Below, piece after piece: positions 9,781-20,481 of a DNA stretch of 52,557 bases; the stretch's first letter is position 1; each line of letters opens with the position of its first letter. This DNA is from Candidatus Bathyarchaeota archaeon BA2 (GTDB taxonomy: Archaea; Thermoproteota; Bathyarchaeia; Bathyarchaeales; Bathyarchaeaceae), in contig LIHK01000054.1 of NCBI GenBank assembly GCA_001399795.1, positions 375-52,931 of the forward strand, written 5' to 3'. The notes under the pieces were generated by a model. The model worked only from the letters and a program-made list of their open reading frames with translations. It was not told where the DNA came from and did no database searches. Both the position numbers and the translations under genes were made by a program.

Positions 9781-10485
9781 ATGTCTGGAACAGAAACTTT
9801 ACTACCATATATTAAGGAACATAAAAAGGAAGAACAACCCACCATCATCGTGGACAGTCGTGAAGCGAGTACAGCTCCGAAAATTATCAAGGGACTAAAG
9901 GAGCATGGCGCCGAAATTAGCATACGAGCCCTTGAGAAGGGTGATTACATCATCTCAGACTTGTGCGCCTTTGAAAGGAAAACCGTTCATGATTTCGTCT
10001 ATACGCTTACTAGGCGATATCTATTTGAGCAGTTGTTCAAACTAAAAGAAGTCTACGCTAAGCCTTTCATCCTTATAGAGGGATACTTGCCCATCATCTA
10101 CAAATTCAGCAAAATCCAGCCAGCCTCGGTTTGGGGAGCCGTGTTCGCCCTAGCCAAGCAAGGAATCTTCATGGTCCAGACAACCAGCCACAAGGAAACA
10201 ATAGACTTCCTCTACACAGCTGCAAGACAAGAGCAGATAGTTGAGAAGAGAATTCCAGTCGTTCACCCAGTGAAGAAAATCGAAACCTTGGCTGAGGCTC
10301 AGATATTTTTTATGGCCAGCCTCCCAAACATAGGCAGAGAAAAAGCCATAGCCATCCTAAAATCTTATCAGGCTCCCCTAAACGCCCTAATAAACGTAGA
10401 TCAATGGCCAAGGGATGTCCACGGTTTGGGACCAAAAATCGCCGAGAAAGTGAAGCAAGTTATACACGAGCCTTATGAGAAGTGA
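9781..10485 (+). CDS. ERCC4/XPF-type nuclease with helix-hairpin-helix
   Basis: VDSREAS, GDYIISDLCAFERKTVHDFV (ERKxxxD), C-terminal LPNIGREKAIAIL HhH. Confidence 0.9.
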   Translation: MSGTETLLPYIKEHKKEEQPTIIVDSREASTAPKIIKGLKEHGAEISIRALEKGDYIISDLCAFERKTVHDFVYTLTRRYLFEQLFKLKEVYAKPFILIEGYLPIIYKFSKIQPASVWGAVFALAKQGIFMVQTTSHKETIDFLYTAARQEQIVEKRIPVVHPVKKIETLAEAQIFFMASLPNIGREKAIAILKSYQAPLNALINVDQWPRDVHGLGPKIAEKVKQVIHEPYEK

Positions 10486-10954
10486 AGTGAAGCTAGAGTC
10501 CCAGATTCCTTTGGGTTATCCCCTTCCCATGACCGTTCCAGCTGGATTAATCTCAGTTCTATGACGTTATAAGAAGTAGAAAAGCTAAAATAAACGGTCT
10601 ATTTTGCGCCTGGAGATAATTTAAGTATTCGCTGTTCACGGTCGAGAGCTTGTTCTTTAATTCATTTACGTAGTCTACAAAGCTGTAGCTCCTCTTTGTT
10701 TTATAATCATTTACTTCAAATGAAACCTTAAACAGAATTACATCTTAAAAAATTCGCCTTCTACGGAAAGGAGTCCTTTTTACTTTTTCTGACATTTCAA
10801 CGCCTCACATTTTCCTTAATATACTCTCGACTATACTCAGCTGGGTAAACTCCTGTCGTAAACGTTCTGCTTCGTTTGGTTAATTCAGAGACGAACAGAT
10901 GTTTTTGCGCAAGAGTTTCGGTGGAAGAAGTTAAAGCGTTAAAACTGCTACCTG

Positions 10955-12088
10955 TTGATTGGTTTAAACGTTGAGGAAACCGGAATGTCGCTTACTCAAA
11001 GTTTGGAGGAGTTACTCCACTTCTTAGAGAAGTTAAAGCCAGCAAAGAAGTTCAGCGTAGTTGTTATGCCTGACTTTTTCTTAGATCGCCTAGTGACATA
11101 CGAGGGAGACGTTAAGCATTTTTCTAGAGCCGTAGCTGAGGTTGCTGGGCGTAAGGGAGGAAGCATCCACGGTATTAAGCAACTTGAGCTGAGGGGTGGA
11201 AACGCAGCCAACACCGCGGCAGCTTTAGCTGCCTTGGGTGCCCAAGTTTACCCCATTCTTGATACGAGTCCGCTAGGGCTTCATTTGCTCAAGTTTTATC
11301 TCGGCCCTTTTGGGGTTGACCTTTCCCACGTGAAAACTAGTGGCAGGATGTCGCTAACCACGGCTATAGAGCTAAACCATGAAGGTGAAAGAGTTAACGT
11401 AATGATGAGTGATCTTGGGTCCCTTTCGGAATTCGGTTTAGACAACATTACCCCAAAGGATTTCCAAGTCTTGCGGGAAGCCAACTACGTATGTATTTTC
11501 CACTGGGCTGGAACTAGGCGTTGGGGAACCAAGTTGGCTGAAGGAATTTTTAGTTACGTTAGGAAGGAGGGAAAGGGCAAAACCTACTACGACACTGCAG
11601 ATCCAAGTCCAAAGAAAGAAGGCGTCTCAGAGCTTGTCGAGAAGATTCTCTCAGGAAAACTTGTTGACATCTTCAGCGTCAACGAGAGCGAAGCCTTTTG
11701 TTACGCCTGCCAGCTTGATAAAAAGGTAGGCAGCCTTCGAAAAACAATGAAACTCGACGAATTAGCCAAGGAATGCGCCAGAATCTTAGCAAAAAATCTT
11801 TCAGCCCGGATTGACCTTCACACAACAACCTTCGCTGGGTCACTCATCAGAGACTCGGAAGTCATGGTGCCAGCCTTTAAAGTTTCTGTTTTGAGGGCTA
11901 CCGGGGCTGGAGACGCTTGGAACGCTGGGAACATTTTTGGCGACGCCCTTGGTCTTCCAACCTCTTGCAGGCTGACTTTGGCAAACGCTGTGGCTGCGTG
12001 TTATATTTCGAGTCCGGTTGGTGAGCACCCCACATTACCCAAGTTAGTTGATTTTTGCTCCAAACAATTGCAGAAGATCAAAGGTTAG
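10955..12088 (+). CDS. PfkB-family carbohydrate kinase
   Basis: GGNAANTAAALAALGAQV; ATGAGDAWNAGNI anion-hole motif. Confidence 0.9.
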   Translation: MIGLNVEETGMSLTQSLEELLHFLEKLKPAKKFSVVVMPDFFLDRLVTYEGDVKHFSRAVAEVAGRKGGSIHGIKQLELRGGNAANTAAALAALGAQVYPILDTSPLGLHLLKFYLGPFGVDLSHVKTSGRMSLTTAIELNHEGERVNVMMSDLGSLSEFGLDNITPKDFQVLREANYVCIFHWAGTRRWGTKLAEGIFSYVRKEGKGKTYYDTADPSPKKEGVSELVEKILSGKLVDIFSVNESEAFCYACQLDKKVGSLRKTMKLDELAKECARILAKNLSARIDLHTTTFAGSLIRDSEVMVPAFKVSVLRATGAGDAWNAGNIFGDALGLPTSCRLTLANAVAACYISSPVGEHPTLPKLVDFCSKQLQKIKG

Positions 12089-13251
12089 ACTTTGTACACA
12101 ACTTTTCCTTTCACTATGGTTACGTAAACGTTAACCTCACCGTCAATTATCACGATATCAGCATCTTTACCCGGCTCTAAACTTCCCTTTTTCTTGTCAA
12201 CGCTGATAGCCACCGCGGGGTTTATGGTCGCCATTTTTATCGCCGTTCTTAACGGTGTCCCAACAGATTTCATTGTGTTCCTCACGGCTTCATCCATGGT
12301 TAGGGTGCTTCCAGCAAGTTCACCTGATTCCAGTCTGCAAACACCCTTTTCCACGGTAACGTTCTGTTTACCAAGCTTGTATTTGCCGTTAGGCATGCCA
12401 GCGGCTTGGATAGCATCTGTTACTAGAACAACTTTATTCGTCCCTTTCGTTTTCACCAACAGTTTCATCGCAACTGGATGCATATGGATGTTGTCGGGAA
12501 TTAGCTCCGTCGTTAATTCGTCGTGGACAAGAACTGCGCCCAATATACCGGGCTCTCTATGGTGAAAACTTCTCATTTCGTTGAAGGTGTGGGCAGCATG
12601 TGTAACGCCAAGTTCGATTGCGTTCATGGCTTCTTGGTAAGTGGCGTTGGAGTGCCCTATCGAGGCCACTATACCAAGTTTTGCAAGTTGTTTTATCAAC
12701 TCTTCTGATCCATTAACTTCAGGAGCCAATGTTACAATCTTTATTGTACGATTCGCCACCTCCAACAATTCATCAACCTCGTCTAATGAAGGAGGTCTAA
12801 CATACTCTGCGTCGTGAGCCCCGCGTTTCTCAAGGTTAATGTATGGACCTTCCAAGTGGACTCCCAAAACCTCTGCGCCCTCGGTTCCCCTTTCCATTAC
12901 CGTCTTAACAGCCCTAACAGCCCTTAACAGATCACCACGCGATGCGGAAACCGTTGTGGGAAGAAACGCCGTGGTTCCGTGACTTGCCACAAATTTCGCT
13001 AGTTCGTTAATGGCCTCATAGGAGACCTCCATGACGTCTCTTCCTCTGCCGCCGTGAATGTGAATGTCGATAAAGCCTGGTGCCACAGTTTTGTCTGAAG
13101 CGTCTATCGCCTTTGCCTCTTTCGGCATTTTTACGTCGCTTTCTTTACCAACCGCAGTGATTTTTTTATCCTCAAAAATGACTACACCATTTTTTATTGT
13201 TTTAAACGGTGTTATTATCGTGCCATTTTTAATTACGGTAATCTTTCTCAT
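12085..13251 (-). CDS. nagA: N-acetylglucosamine-6-phosphate deacetylase
   Basis: PGFIDIHIHGGRGRDVME, GVHLEGPYIN, ASIGHSNATYQEA, THAAHTFNEMRSFHHREPG, VTDAIQAAGMP. Confidence 0.93.
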   Translation of the reverse strand: MRKITVIKNGTIITPFKTIKNGVVIFEDKKITAVGKESDVKMPKEAKAIDASDKTVAPGFIDIHIHGGRGRDVMEVSYEAINELAKFVASHGTTAFLPTTVSASRGDLLRAVRAVKTVMERGTEGAEVLGVHLEGPYINLEKRGAHDAEYVRPPSLDEVDELLEVANRTIKIVTLAPEVNGSEELIKQLAKLGIVASIGHSNATYQEAMNAIELGVTHAAHTFNEMRSFHHREPGILGAVLVHDELTTELIPDNIHMHPVAMKLLVKTKGTNKVVLVTDAIQAAGMPNGKYKLGKQNVTVEKGVCRLESGELAGSTLTMDEAVRNTMKSVGTPLRTAIKMATINPAVAISVDKKKGSLEPGKDADIVIIDGEVNVYVTIVKGKVVYKV

Positions 13252-13395
13252 TTGGCCTCATCCCTACTTAGACTCAAAGGCGCAGTTTATACTAATCATT
13301 TACCCCCAAAAAATTGGAGATAGAAACAATGAAAGAATTGCTTACGCCAACACAAAGCATTATTTAAGTAATTCCTCAAGAATAAATCTGGGAAG

Positions 13396-14766
13396 TTGTG
13401 TGGCGGAATGGTGAACTTTAACAAAATTTTTAGGGCTTACGACATAAGAGGCGTCTTCGGTGAAAACCTCACCGACAAAGTTGCAACTAAACTTGGAGCG
13501 GCTTTCGCAGCTTTTTTAGGAGAAAACAAAGAAGTGTTGGTTGCCAGAGACGTCAGATTAAGCGGAGAAACCCTTAGAAAAGCTCTGGTTTCTGGTCTAG
13601 TTTCTGGCTGCAACGTTACTGATATCGGCGTCGTCCCAACACCTCTACTCTATTTTTCAATAAACCGTCTTCAAAAGGATGCTGGGATCATCGTTACGGC
13701 ATCCCATAACCCACCGGAATGGAATGGCTTCAAGTTATTCTGGCAGAGGGGATGCATTTATGGAAATGACATGGAAAGAATCAAACAGATAGCTAAAAAA
13801 ATTGACCTTAAAAAGCTAGGCAGAAAAAGGGGCAAATTAACCAGGTACGAGGGGATAATCCAAGAATACATGAATTTTGTTCAAAATAAAATAAAAATTG
13901 AAAAAGAACTTAAGGTAGTGACTGACACGGCAAACGGCACGTGTGGATTGCTGGTTCCGTCCCTTTTTAAGCGGCTAGGATGTAAGGTTTTGACTTTGAA
14001 CGAAAATCCGGATGGCACATTTCCAGCCCACCTGCCAGAACCAAAGGAAGAGACCTTAGTTGAATTAAAGGAGGAAGTAGTAAAGAATGAGGCAGACTTT
14101 GGGGTAGGATACGATGGAGATGGAGATAGAGCAGTTTTCGTCGATGAAAAGGGAAACATAATCCCCGGCGATTTGGTTTTGCTGGTCTTTGCCAAGGATG
14201 TTCTTCAAAAAAGCAAAGGCGGAAAGATAGTTTACGAACTGAGTTGTTCCATGGCTGTTGAAGAATACGTGAAACGACACGGCGGAATTCCAATAGTTGA
14301 AAGGGTTGGCCACACGTTTATCATGGACAAGATGATTGAAGAAAATGCCCTGTTGGGAGGTGAAAAAAGCAGCCACTTCTATTTTTCTGAATGCTATGGA
14401 GTGGATGACGCAATTTTTGCAAGCCTAAGGATGGCTGAAATACTCTCCAAGAGCGAACTGAAACTCTCAGAGATCGTTGACTCCCTGCCTAAGTACCCTT
14501 CAATCTATGAGAAAAACTTTGACTGCCCGGATGACCTAAAATTCCTTGTCATCGAAAAGTTAAGATCCAAGTTTAAGGATTACGGCCTAAAGTTTCTGGA
14601 CATGGATGGAGTAAAGCTGTTAGATGAAGATGGTTGGGTTCTCTTGAGACCCTCCAACACCGAACCAATTATAAGAGTTACCGCTGAAGCGAGAACCGAA
14701 GAAAAACTTAAGGAACTCTACGAACTCGCGGAGAAAGAATTAAAGCAAGCCATGAAGGGTGGTTAA
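13396..14766 (+). CDS. Phosphohexomutase (phosphomannomutase/phosphoglucosamine mutase family)
   Basis: FRAYDIRGVFGENL, TASHNPPEWNGFK, GVGYDGDGDRAVFVDEKG, LRPSNTEPIIRVTAEA. Confidence 0.95.
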   Translation: MCGGMVNFNKIFRAYDIRGVFGENLTDKVATKLGAAFAAFLGENKEVLVARDVRLSGETLRKALVSGLVSGCNVTDIGVVPTPLLYFSINRLQKDAGIIVTASHNPPEWNGFKLFWQRGCIYGNDMERIKQIAKKIDLKKLGRKRGKLTRYEGIIQEYMNFVQNKIKIEKELKVVTDTANGTCGLLVPSLFKRLGCKVLTLNENPDGTFPAHLPEPKEETLVELKEEVVKNEADFGVGYDGDGDRAVFVDEKGNIIPGDLVLLVFAKDVLQKSKGGKIVYELSCSMAVEEYVKRHGGIPIVERVGHTFIMDKMIEENALLGGEKSSHFYFSECYGVDDAIFASLRMAEILSKSELKLSEIVDSLPKYPSIYEKNFDCPDDLKFLVIEKLRSKFKDYGLKFLDMDGVKLLDEDGWVLLRPSNTEPIIRVTAEARTEEKLKELYELAEKELKQAMKGG

Positions 14767-16065
14767 TTGCAAACGGTTATACTTGCTGGCGGAACAGGAA
14801 AAAGGGTTTTTCCCTTAGCAGTGAACAAACCAAAACCCATGTTCAAAATTTTGGGAAAACCCCTAATTCAACACGTTATCGAAACCGTGAAAGAAGCTGG
14901 TTTAAAAGATTTTATAATCGTGATAGGCCACAACGGAGAGCAGATTAAAGACTACTTAGCAGATGGCAGCCAACTTGGGGTTAGCATAGAGTATACGGTT
15001 CAAAAAGAAGCCTTAGGAATGGCAAACGCCCTTGAAACCACAAAGGATTTAGTGAAAGACAATTTCTTCGTTGTTAACGCCGACGACATTTTTGAAAGTT
15101 CGCTGATAAAGGGAATGACCAAGCAATTCAAGAAAAGCGGCGCAGAAATAATTCTGTCCTGTAAACCTGTTGAAGAAACATGGAAGTTCGGTATAATTCA
15201 AATAGAGAATGACAAAGTAACAAAGTTTGTTGAAAAGCCGCCGAAAGGGCAGGAGCCAAGTAACATGGCTGTTGTCGGAGTGTACGTACTGACCAAGAAA
15301 ATCTTTGACTACTATAAAAAAATTCCAGTATCAGACCACCAATACGAAGACGCAATCCAAAGATTCATCGAAGACAAAAACATGGTTAGAGCCGTCAGCT
15401 ATGATGGGTTTTTCGCGGGCTACAAATACCCTTGGGACCTTTTCTCCATAAATGAGTATCTAATGGATACCCACGTAAAGAAACAGACTATTGAAGGTGG
15501 TGTGGATGTTTCGGAAAGGGCGCAGGTTGAAGGGAACGTTTGGATTCAACGGGGAACTAGAATTCTTGAGGGTGCCTGTATAAGAGGACCATGCTACATC
15601 GGTTCAAACAGCCTCATCGGAAACAACTCTCTGGTTCGAGATTATTCTTCCGTAGGCAACAATTGTGTCGTAGGTTTTTCAACAGAAATCAAACACTCCT
15701 TAATCGGCGACAACTGCTGGTTCCACACAAACTATATAGGCGATTCAGTAATCTCTGACAACTGCCTCTTCGGCGCCGGAACCATAACCGCAAACTTCAG
15801 GTTTGACGAGAAGAATGTCAAGTTGAGAATAGAAGGCAAGGAGGTAGATTCCGGCACAGACAAACTAGGCGCCATAGTAGGGGACAACTGCAAAACTGGT
15901 ATCAACGCTTGTCTTTCACCAGGCACAAGAATTGGCCCCCATAGTATTGTTGGGCCTGGGGTGAACTTGCAAGGCGATCTTGAACCAGGTAAAATAATTT
16001 TCATAGATAGGAAAAGTTACGTTGTGACGGAGAATAGGATAACAATTTCTTCCGAGAAGAAATGA
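14767..16065 (+). CDS. Bifunctional sugar-1-phosphate nucleotidylyltransferase/acetyltransferase (GlmU-like), TTG start
   Basis: AGGTGKRVFPLAVNKPKPMFKILGKPLIQH; C-terminal left-handed beta-helix hexapeptide repeats. Confidence 0.92.
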   Translation: MQTVILAGGTGKRVFPLAVNKPKPMFKILGKPLIQHVIETVKEAGLKDFIIVIGHNGEQIKDYLADGSQLGVSIEYTVQKEALGMANALETTKDLVKDNFFVVNADDIFESSLIKGMTKQFKKSGAEIILSCKPVEETWKFGIIQIENDKVTKFVEKPPKGQEPSNMAVVGVYVLTKKIFDYYKKIPVSDHQYEDAIQRFIEDKNMVRAVSYDGFFAGYKYPWDLFSINEYLMDTHVKKQTIEGGVDVSERAQVEGNVWIQRGTRILEGACIRGPCYIGSNSLIGNNSLVRDYSSVGNNCVVGFSTEIKHSLIGDNCWFHTNYIGDSVISDNCLFGAGTITANFRFDEKNVKLRIEGKEVDSGTDKLGAIVGDNCKTGINACLSPGTRIGPHSIVGPGVNLQGDLEPGKIIFIDRKSYVVTENRITISSEKK

Positions 16066-16341
16066 GAATTGGTGAAAAAGTTGATGAAATATAAATGAAA
16101 TGGTACGAGTAGTGTCGGCACTGTCTTTTAGTATGCCCCTTCTTCAGTTTGTCCAAATACTCCTTAACATACAGGAAAATCTTATTTCGTGTTTTTTCAT
16201 GTGCTGGGCTTGTTCTGTTTGATAAGTTACTCAAAGGGCTCTATGTCAACTTCTAGCCGAAAACAACAAAACGCAAATTATAACTATCCTTATCTCATAT
16301 TCTCTCTTTAACCGTTAATCGTAATTGTTGGAGGAGCAAGA

Positions 16342-18198
16342 TTGAGTTACGCCAAACGAATACTACATCTAGACCTATCAACTGGAAAGACAGAAATCGA
16401 ACCTTTGAAGGACGAGATGACTAAAAAATACATTGGAGGCATAGGACTTGGAATACGCCTACTTCTCGACCATTCCAAGCCGGGCATGGACCCCTTCAGC
16501 CCAGAAATTCCCCTCATATTTGCGACGGGACCCCTCAGCGGCACCATGGCTCCCACCGCGGGAAACAGCTACGCGGTTGTTTCAAAGTCACCTGCGTCTG
16601 GGGGAGTAGGTGAAGCCAAATCTCATGGCTTTTTCGGCGCTGAGATCAAACGCGCTGGATACGACGTATTTATTTTTAAGGGTAAGGCGGAGAAGCCAGT
16701 TTACGTATGGGTTGATGACGATTCTGTTCAACTGATGGATGCAAAGCATCTTCTGGGCAAGTCACCAGCAGAAACGGAGGAGACCATCAGAGAGGAGCTG
16801 GGAGATCTCTATATTCGTGTAGCAGCCATCGGTCCAGCTGGAGAGAAACTGGTCAAAATCGCCTGCATATTGAATGATACCACCAGAGCTGCTGGAAGGA
16901 CAGGCATGGGTGCGGTGATGGGTTCAAAGAATTTGAAGGCCGTTGCTGTTCGTGGAACCAAGGATGTCACCGTTGCCAAGCCCGACGAATTCAGAGAGTT
17001 CGTGAAGATGCTTCACGAACGGATGAAGGGACCAGCTACAACAAAATACAGAACGCTGGGGACCCCGGAAAATGTTTTAGTTCTTAACTCCTTAGGAGCA
17101 TTGCCCACCAGAAACTTCACGAACGCTACTTTTGAAGGAGCCGAAAAAGTTAGCGGAGAATACCTAAACAAACGCTTTGTCGCAAAAATCATCGGCTGCT
17201 CCTCATGCGCCATGCGTTGCGAACACATAGCGGTGGTACCTGAAGGACCTTACAAAGGAACCACCAGTCGAATGGAGTATGAACCCCTTTGGGCCCTTGG
17301 AATAAACTGCGGAATCGACCGCCTAGATGCGATCATTAAGGCCATGAGCGTCTGCAACTACTACGGAATGGACGGTATTGGTGCTGGTGTGATCGTTGGC
17401 TTTGCCATGGATTGCTATGAGCACGAAATCCTTACCAAGAAAGATACTGACGGCTTAGATCTCCGATTCGGCAACTATGAGGCTCTGCTGGAAATGCTGA
17501 AGAAGATGGGCACCCGAGAGGGTCTGGGAGACATATTGGCGGAAGGTGTAAAGAGAGCCGCGGAAAAAATCGGAAAGGGTGCAGAAAAATACGCCAACCA
17601 CATTAAAGGACTGGAAATGACGGGCTATGACATTAGAGGCCTAAAAACAGCAGCCTTGGGATACGCCGTTTCCTTCCGCGGAGCCGACCACAACAGACAC
17701 GGAGCCTACGCCCCCGACGTGAAAGGGTCGGTCGATCGCTTCAAGGCTGAAAAAGGAAGAGGAAAACTCGTCAGAGAAATTGAAGACTTATACACGATAA
17801 TTGACTCCCTTATTCTGTGTAAATTTTCTAGGGGGGTATACTACGAAACGTTCAAAGATTTGGCGCAATATTACACGCTGGCGACAGGCATCGAGGTAAC
17901 TCCAGAAGAGCTTCAGGTAACTGGCGAAAGAATAAACAACCTGGCAAGAGTCTTCAATGTTCGAGAAGGCTTCTCGAGGAAAGACGACCACTTGCCAGCG
18001 AAAGTAATGAGCACGCCCATACCTGACGAAGTAGTTTCGAAGGGAAGCTACGTCAGCCAAAAGGAGCTGAACCTACTCCTAGATGATTACTATGAAGTTC
18101 GCGGATGGACGAAGGATGGTATCCCAACAATAGAAAAACTCAACGAAATTGGACTCAACGATCTCGCGTACATAGTGAAACCGAAAAAAGAAAAATGA
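16342..18198 (+). CDS. Tungsten-dependent aldehyde:ferredoxin oxidoreductase family
   Basis: YIGGIGLGIRLLLDH, ATGPLSGTMAPTAGNSYAVVSKSP, CSSCAMRCEH cluster motif, DSLILCKFS C-terminal Cys; TTG start. Confidence 0.94.
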   Translation: MSYAKRILHLDLSTGKTEIEPLKDEMTKKYIGGIGLGIRLLLDHSKPGMDPFSPEIPLIFATGPLSGTMAPTAGNSYAVVSKSPASGGVGEAKSHGFFGAEIKRAGYDVFIFKGKAEKPVYVWVDDDSVQLMDAKHLLGKSPAETEETIREELGDLYIRVAAIGPAGEKLVKIACILNDTTRAAGRTGMGAVMGSKNLKAVAVRGTKDVTVAKPDEFREFVKMLHERMKGPATTKYRTLGTPENVLVLNSLGALPTRNFTNATFEGAEKVSGEYLNKRFVAKIIGCSSCAMRCEHIAVVPEGPYKGTTSRMEYEPLWALGINCGIDRLDAIIKAMSVCNYYGMDGIGAGVIVGFAMDCYEHEILTKKDTDGLDLRFGNYEALLEMLKKMGTREGLGDILAEGVKRAAEKIGKGAEKYANHIKGLEMTGYDIRGLKTAALGYAVSFRGADHNRHGAYAPDVKGSVDRFKAEKGRGKLVREIEDLYTIIDSLILCKFSRGVYYETFKDLAQYYTLATGIEVTPEELQVTGERINNLARVFNVREGFSRKDDHLPAKVMSTPIPDEVVSKGSYVSQKELNLLLDDYYEVRGWTKDGIPTIEKLNEIGLNDLAYIVKPKKEK

Positions 18199-18199
18199 A

Positions 18200-18712
18200 A
18201 TGGAGGAACAAAAAATGGCTGTAAGACCTGCAAGAAAGTTTGTTTCCGCTGATCCCGAAAAATGCGTCGGTTGCGCTGTTTGTGAGTACGTATGCTCATT
18301 GGAAAAAGAGAAGGTCTTTAACCCTACTAAGTCTCGGATACGCGTCGTACGTTTGCATCCACTCATCAACTTGTCGGTGACCTGTAGGCTTTGCGAAGAC
18401 GCTCCATGCGTGGCCTCGTGTCCAAGAGACGCTTTAGAACAGTCTGAGGAAACAGGCGTCATCCTGATTGACGAGGAGAAGTGCAACGGTTGCGGCTGGT
18501 GCATCGAAGCATGCGACTACGGCGCCATCATGCTGCATCCTGAAACGAGAGTAGTGTTTACTTGTGATCTCTGCGATGGCGAGCCCAAGTGCGTGGAATG
18601 GTGTCCGGAAGAAGCACTGGACTTCGTGACAAGAGACATTCTCGCTCAAAAGGCGAGGATAACCGTCGTAAAGAAGCTGTTCCAAGAAGCCATGAAAACT
18701 GTACCAGGTTAA
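18200..18712 (+). CDS. 4Fe-4S dicluster ferredoxin, AOR-associated electron carrier
   Basis: CVGCAVCEYVC, CRLCEDAPCVASC, CNGCGWCIEAC, CDLCDGEPKCVEWC. Confidence 0.92.
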   Translation: MEEQKMAVRPARKFVSADPEKCVGCAVCEYVCSLEKEKVFNPTKSRIRVVRLHPLINLSVTCRLCEDAPCVASCPRDALEQSEETGVILIDEEKCNGCGWCIEACDYGAIMLHPETRVVFTCDLCDGEPKCVEWCPEEALDFVTRDILAQKARITVVKKLFQEAMKTVPG

Positions 18713-18830
18713 AGCAGATTCAAAGTTTCATTCCCCCTTTTCCTTTGTTTCAATGCTAGTTCTTAAGGTTAAGTAGTTCAAATCCCGACTAATTCCAATA
18801 TGGAACTGATGTAAAGTAAAATCTAGGATT

Positions 18831-19334
18831 CTATGGAAGAATCTTTGACAGAAGATTGGTCAATTTTACTGCAGTTTTCCTTAGTTCTGCCGTGAGGCCT
18901 TCTCCAAAGTCGGTGTCTTTTGGCTGTATTAGGAGTAAGGCAATCTTGGCGCTTGTTGTTTTTGCAAGGTATTCGCAGAATATTTGGAGAGGTAGGGCAT
19001 GAGTTGATATGGCGGTTTGCTTCATCATCTGGCCGGGCTCAATGAGTTTTGAGGAACCGAGGTCTATGGTTAACAGAGCGGCATCGATGATTAGTATGTG
19101 GGTGGGTTTGAATTCGGTTATTGATTCTATGAAGCTTTCTGGAACGGTTTCACATTCTATTAAATAGACGGATGGGGAGACTTTATTCCGTAATTTTCTT
19201 ACGATTTCAACTCCCACAGAATCGTCTTTTCGAAGCGGGTTTCCTATGCCTGCAATTACTACTTTTTGAGCGTTTGAAAGCCAGTTCTTCAACTTATCTT
19301 CGATGTCGTTCGTCTTGATTTTGGAACTAACCAT
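18831..19334 (-). CDS. Hydrogenase maturation protease (HycI/HyaD family)
   Basis: VIAGIGNPLRKDDSVGVEIVRKL; HILIIDAALLT; ISTHALPLQIF. Confidence 0.9.
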   Translation of the reverse strand: MVSSKIKTNDIEDKLKNWLSNAQKVVIAGIGNPLRKDDSVGVEIVRKLRNKVSPSVYLIECETVPESFIESITEFKPTHILIIDAALLTIDLGSSKLIEPGQMMKQTAISTHALPLQIFCEYLAKTTSAKIALLLIQPKDTDFGEGLTAELRKTAVKLTNLLSKILP

Positions 19335-19464
19335 ACGCGTCTCAACTTTAGATTATAGGCAATTTAAACCCATTTCTAATAGATTCAGATAAATAGTTTT
19401 ATAAACCACTCCATCCGCATTTCTTTTTCTAATCGTTTAAAATTATAGGAAGACTTGGATAGGA

Positions 19465-20481
19465 GTGGAAATTGTGAAATATGTAAAATTGCCTAAAGAA
19501 AACCTTGACGCTTTCGTGGAAAACTTGAAAACCCATGGAAAGGTTTATGGTCCAGTCAAAATCGGTGAATACTACTCTTTTCAGGAAATCAATAATTCAA
19601 AAGAAATGAGTCTCGAATACTCGAGAACGATGATTCCCCCTAAGAAATTCTTCTTGAAGCTTAAGGAAAGGCTATTCACCTTTAATGAAGAAAAGGGCGA
19701 ATACAAGGAAACGCTTGAAGAAGAAAAAATTGTTGTGTTTGGGATTCATCCATGCGACATCAATGCGCTGAAACTTATGGACAAAATCTACATAGATGAA
19801 ACTCCGGACAAATACTACAAAATGAGAAGAGAAAACGCGGTAATAGTAGGATACGGTTGCCACCCAGATGAATACTGCTTCTGCCATTCCTTGGGAACCA
19901 ATTATGCTGCGGACGGGTTCGACCTATTTCTCCACGAACTTAAAGACGGATTCTTTGTAAGGGTCGGAAGTGACAAGGGAAACGCCATTGTAAGCGAGAT
20001 TTCAGAGCTGATAAAGGATGTAGAAGGCAGTGACATAGAAGAGTTTAGGGCGGCTGAGAGAAAGAGGGAAAAAGAGTATACCCTTGAATTAAACATTCGT
20101 GGAATCACGGACATGCTGGCGCTAGCCTATGAAAGTGAAGTTTGGAAAGAATATGCTGACAAATGCTTCGGTTGCGGCAGTTGTAACCTAGTTTGCCCCA
20201 CTTGCAGATGTTATGATGTTGTTGACAATGTTAATTTAAATCTAAAAAGCGGCGAAAGGCTGAGAAGACTGGATTCTTGTATGCTTAGAAAACACGGTTT
20301 GGTCGCAGGGGGTTTAAACTTTAGACCCACAAGAATTGAGAGGCTTAGAAACAGATTTAACTGTAAGGGAAGTCTGAGAGAAGATACATTGAACTGCGTT
20401 GGTTGTGGGAGATGTACCGTCTATTGCCCCTCCCAAATAGATTATGTGGAAGTTCTCAAGAAGGTAAGAGGTGAGCTATGA
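19465..20481 (+). CDS. hydB: Sulfhydrogenase beta-like iron-sulfur subunit (group 3b hydrogenase)
   Basis: GIHPCDINALKLMDKIY; CFGCGSCNLVCPTCRCYDV; CVGCGRCTVYCP; first gene of hydBGDA order. Confidence 0.88.
   Translation: MEIVKYVKLPKENLDAFVENLKTHGKVYGPVKIGEYYSFQEINNSKEMSLEYSRTMIPPKKFFLKLKERLFTFNEEKGEYKETLEEEKIVVFGIHPCDINALKLMDKIYIDETPDKYYKMRRENAVIVGYGCHPDEYCFCHSLGTNYAADGFDLFLHELKDGFFVRVGSDKGNAIVSEISELIKDVEGSDIEEFRAAERKREKEYTLELNIRGITDMLALAYESEVWKEYADKCFGCGSCNLVCPTCRCYDVVDNVNLNLKSGERLRRLDSCMLRKHGLVAGGLNFRPTRIERLRNRFNCKGSLREDTLNCVGCGRCTVYCPSQIDYVEVLKKVRGEL

Noticed and set aside
10797-10910. Short minus-strand coding-like stretch ...LFVSELTKRSRTFTTGVYPAEYSREYIKENVRR*
   Set aside because: Looks partly coding, but I cannot assign a family or a start; possibly a remnant.
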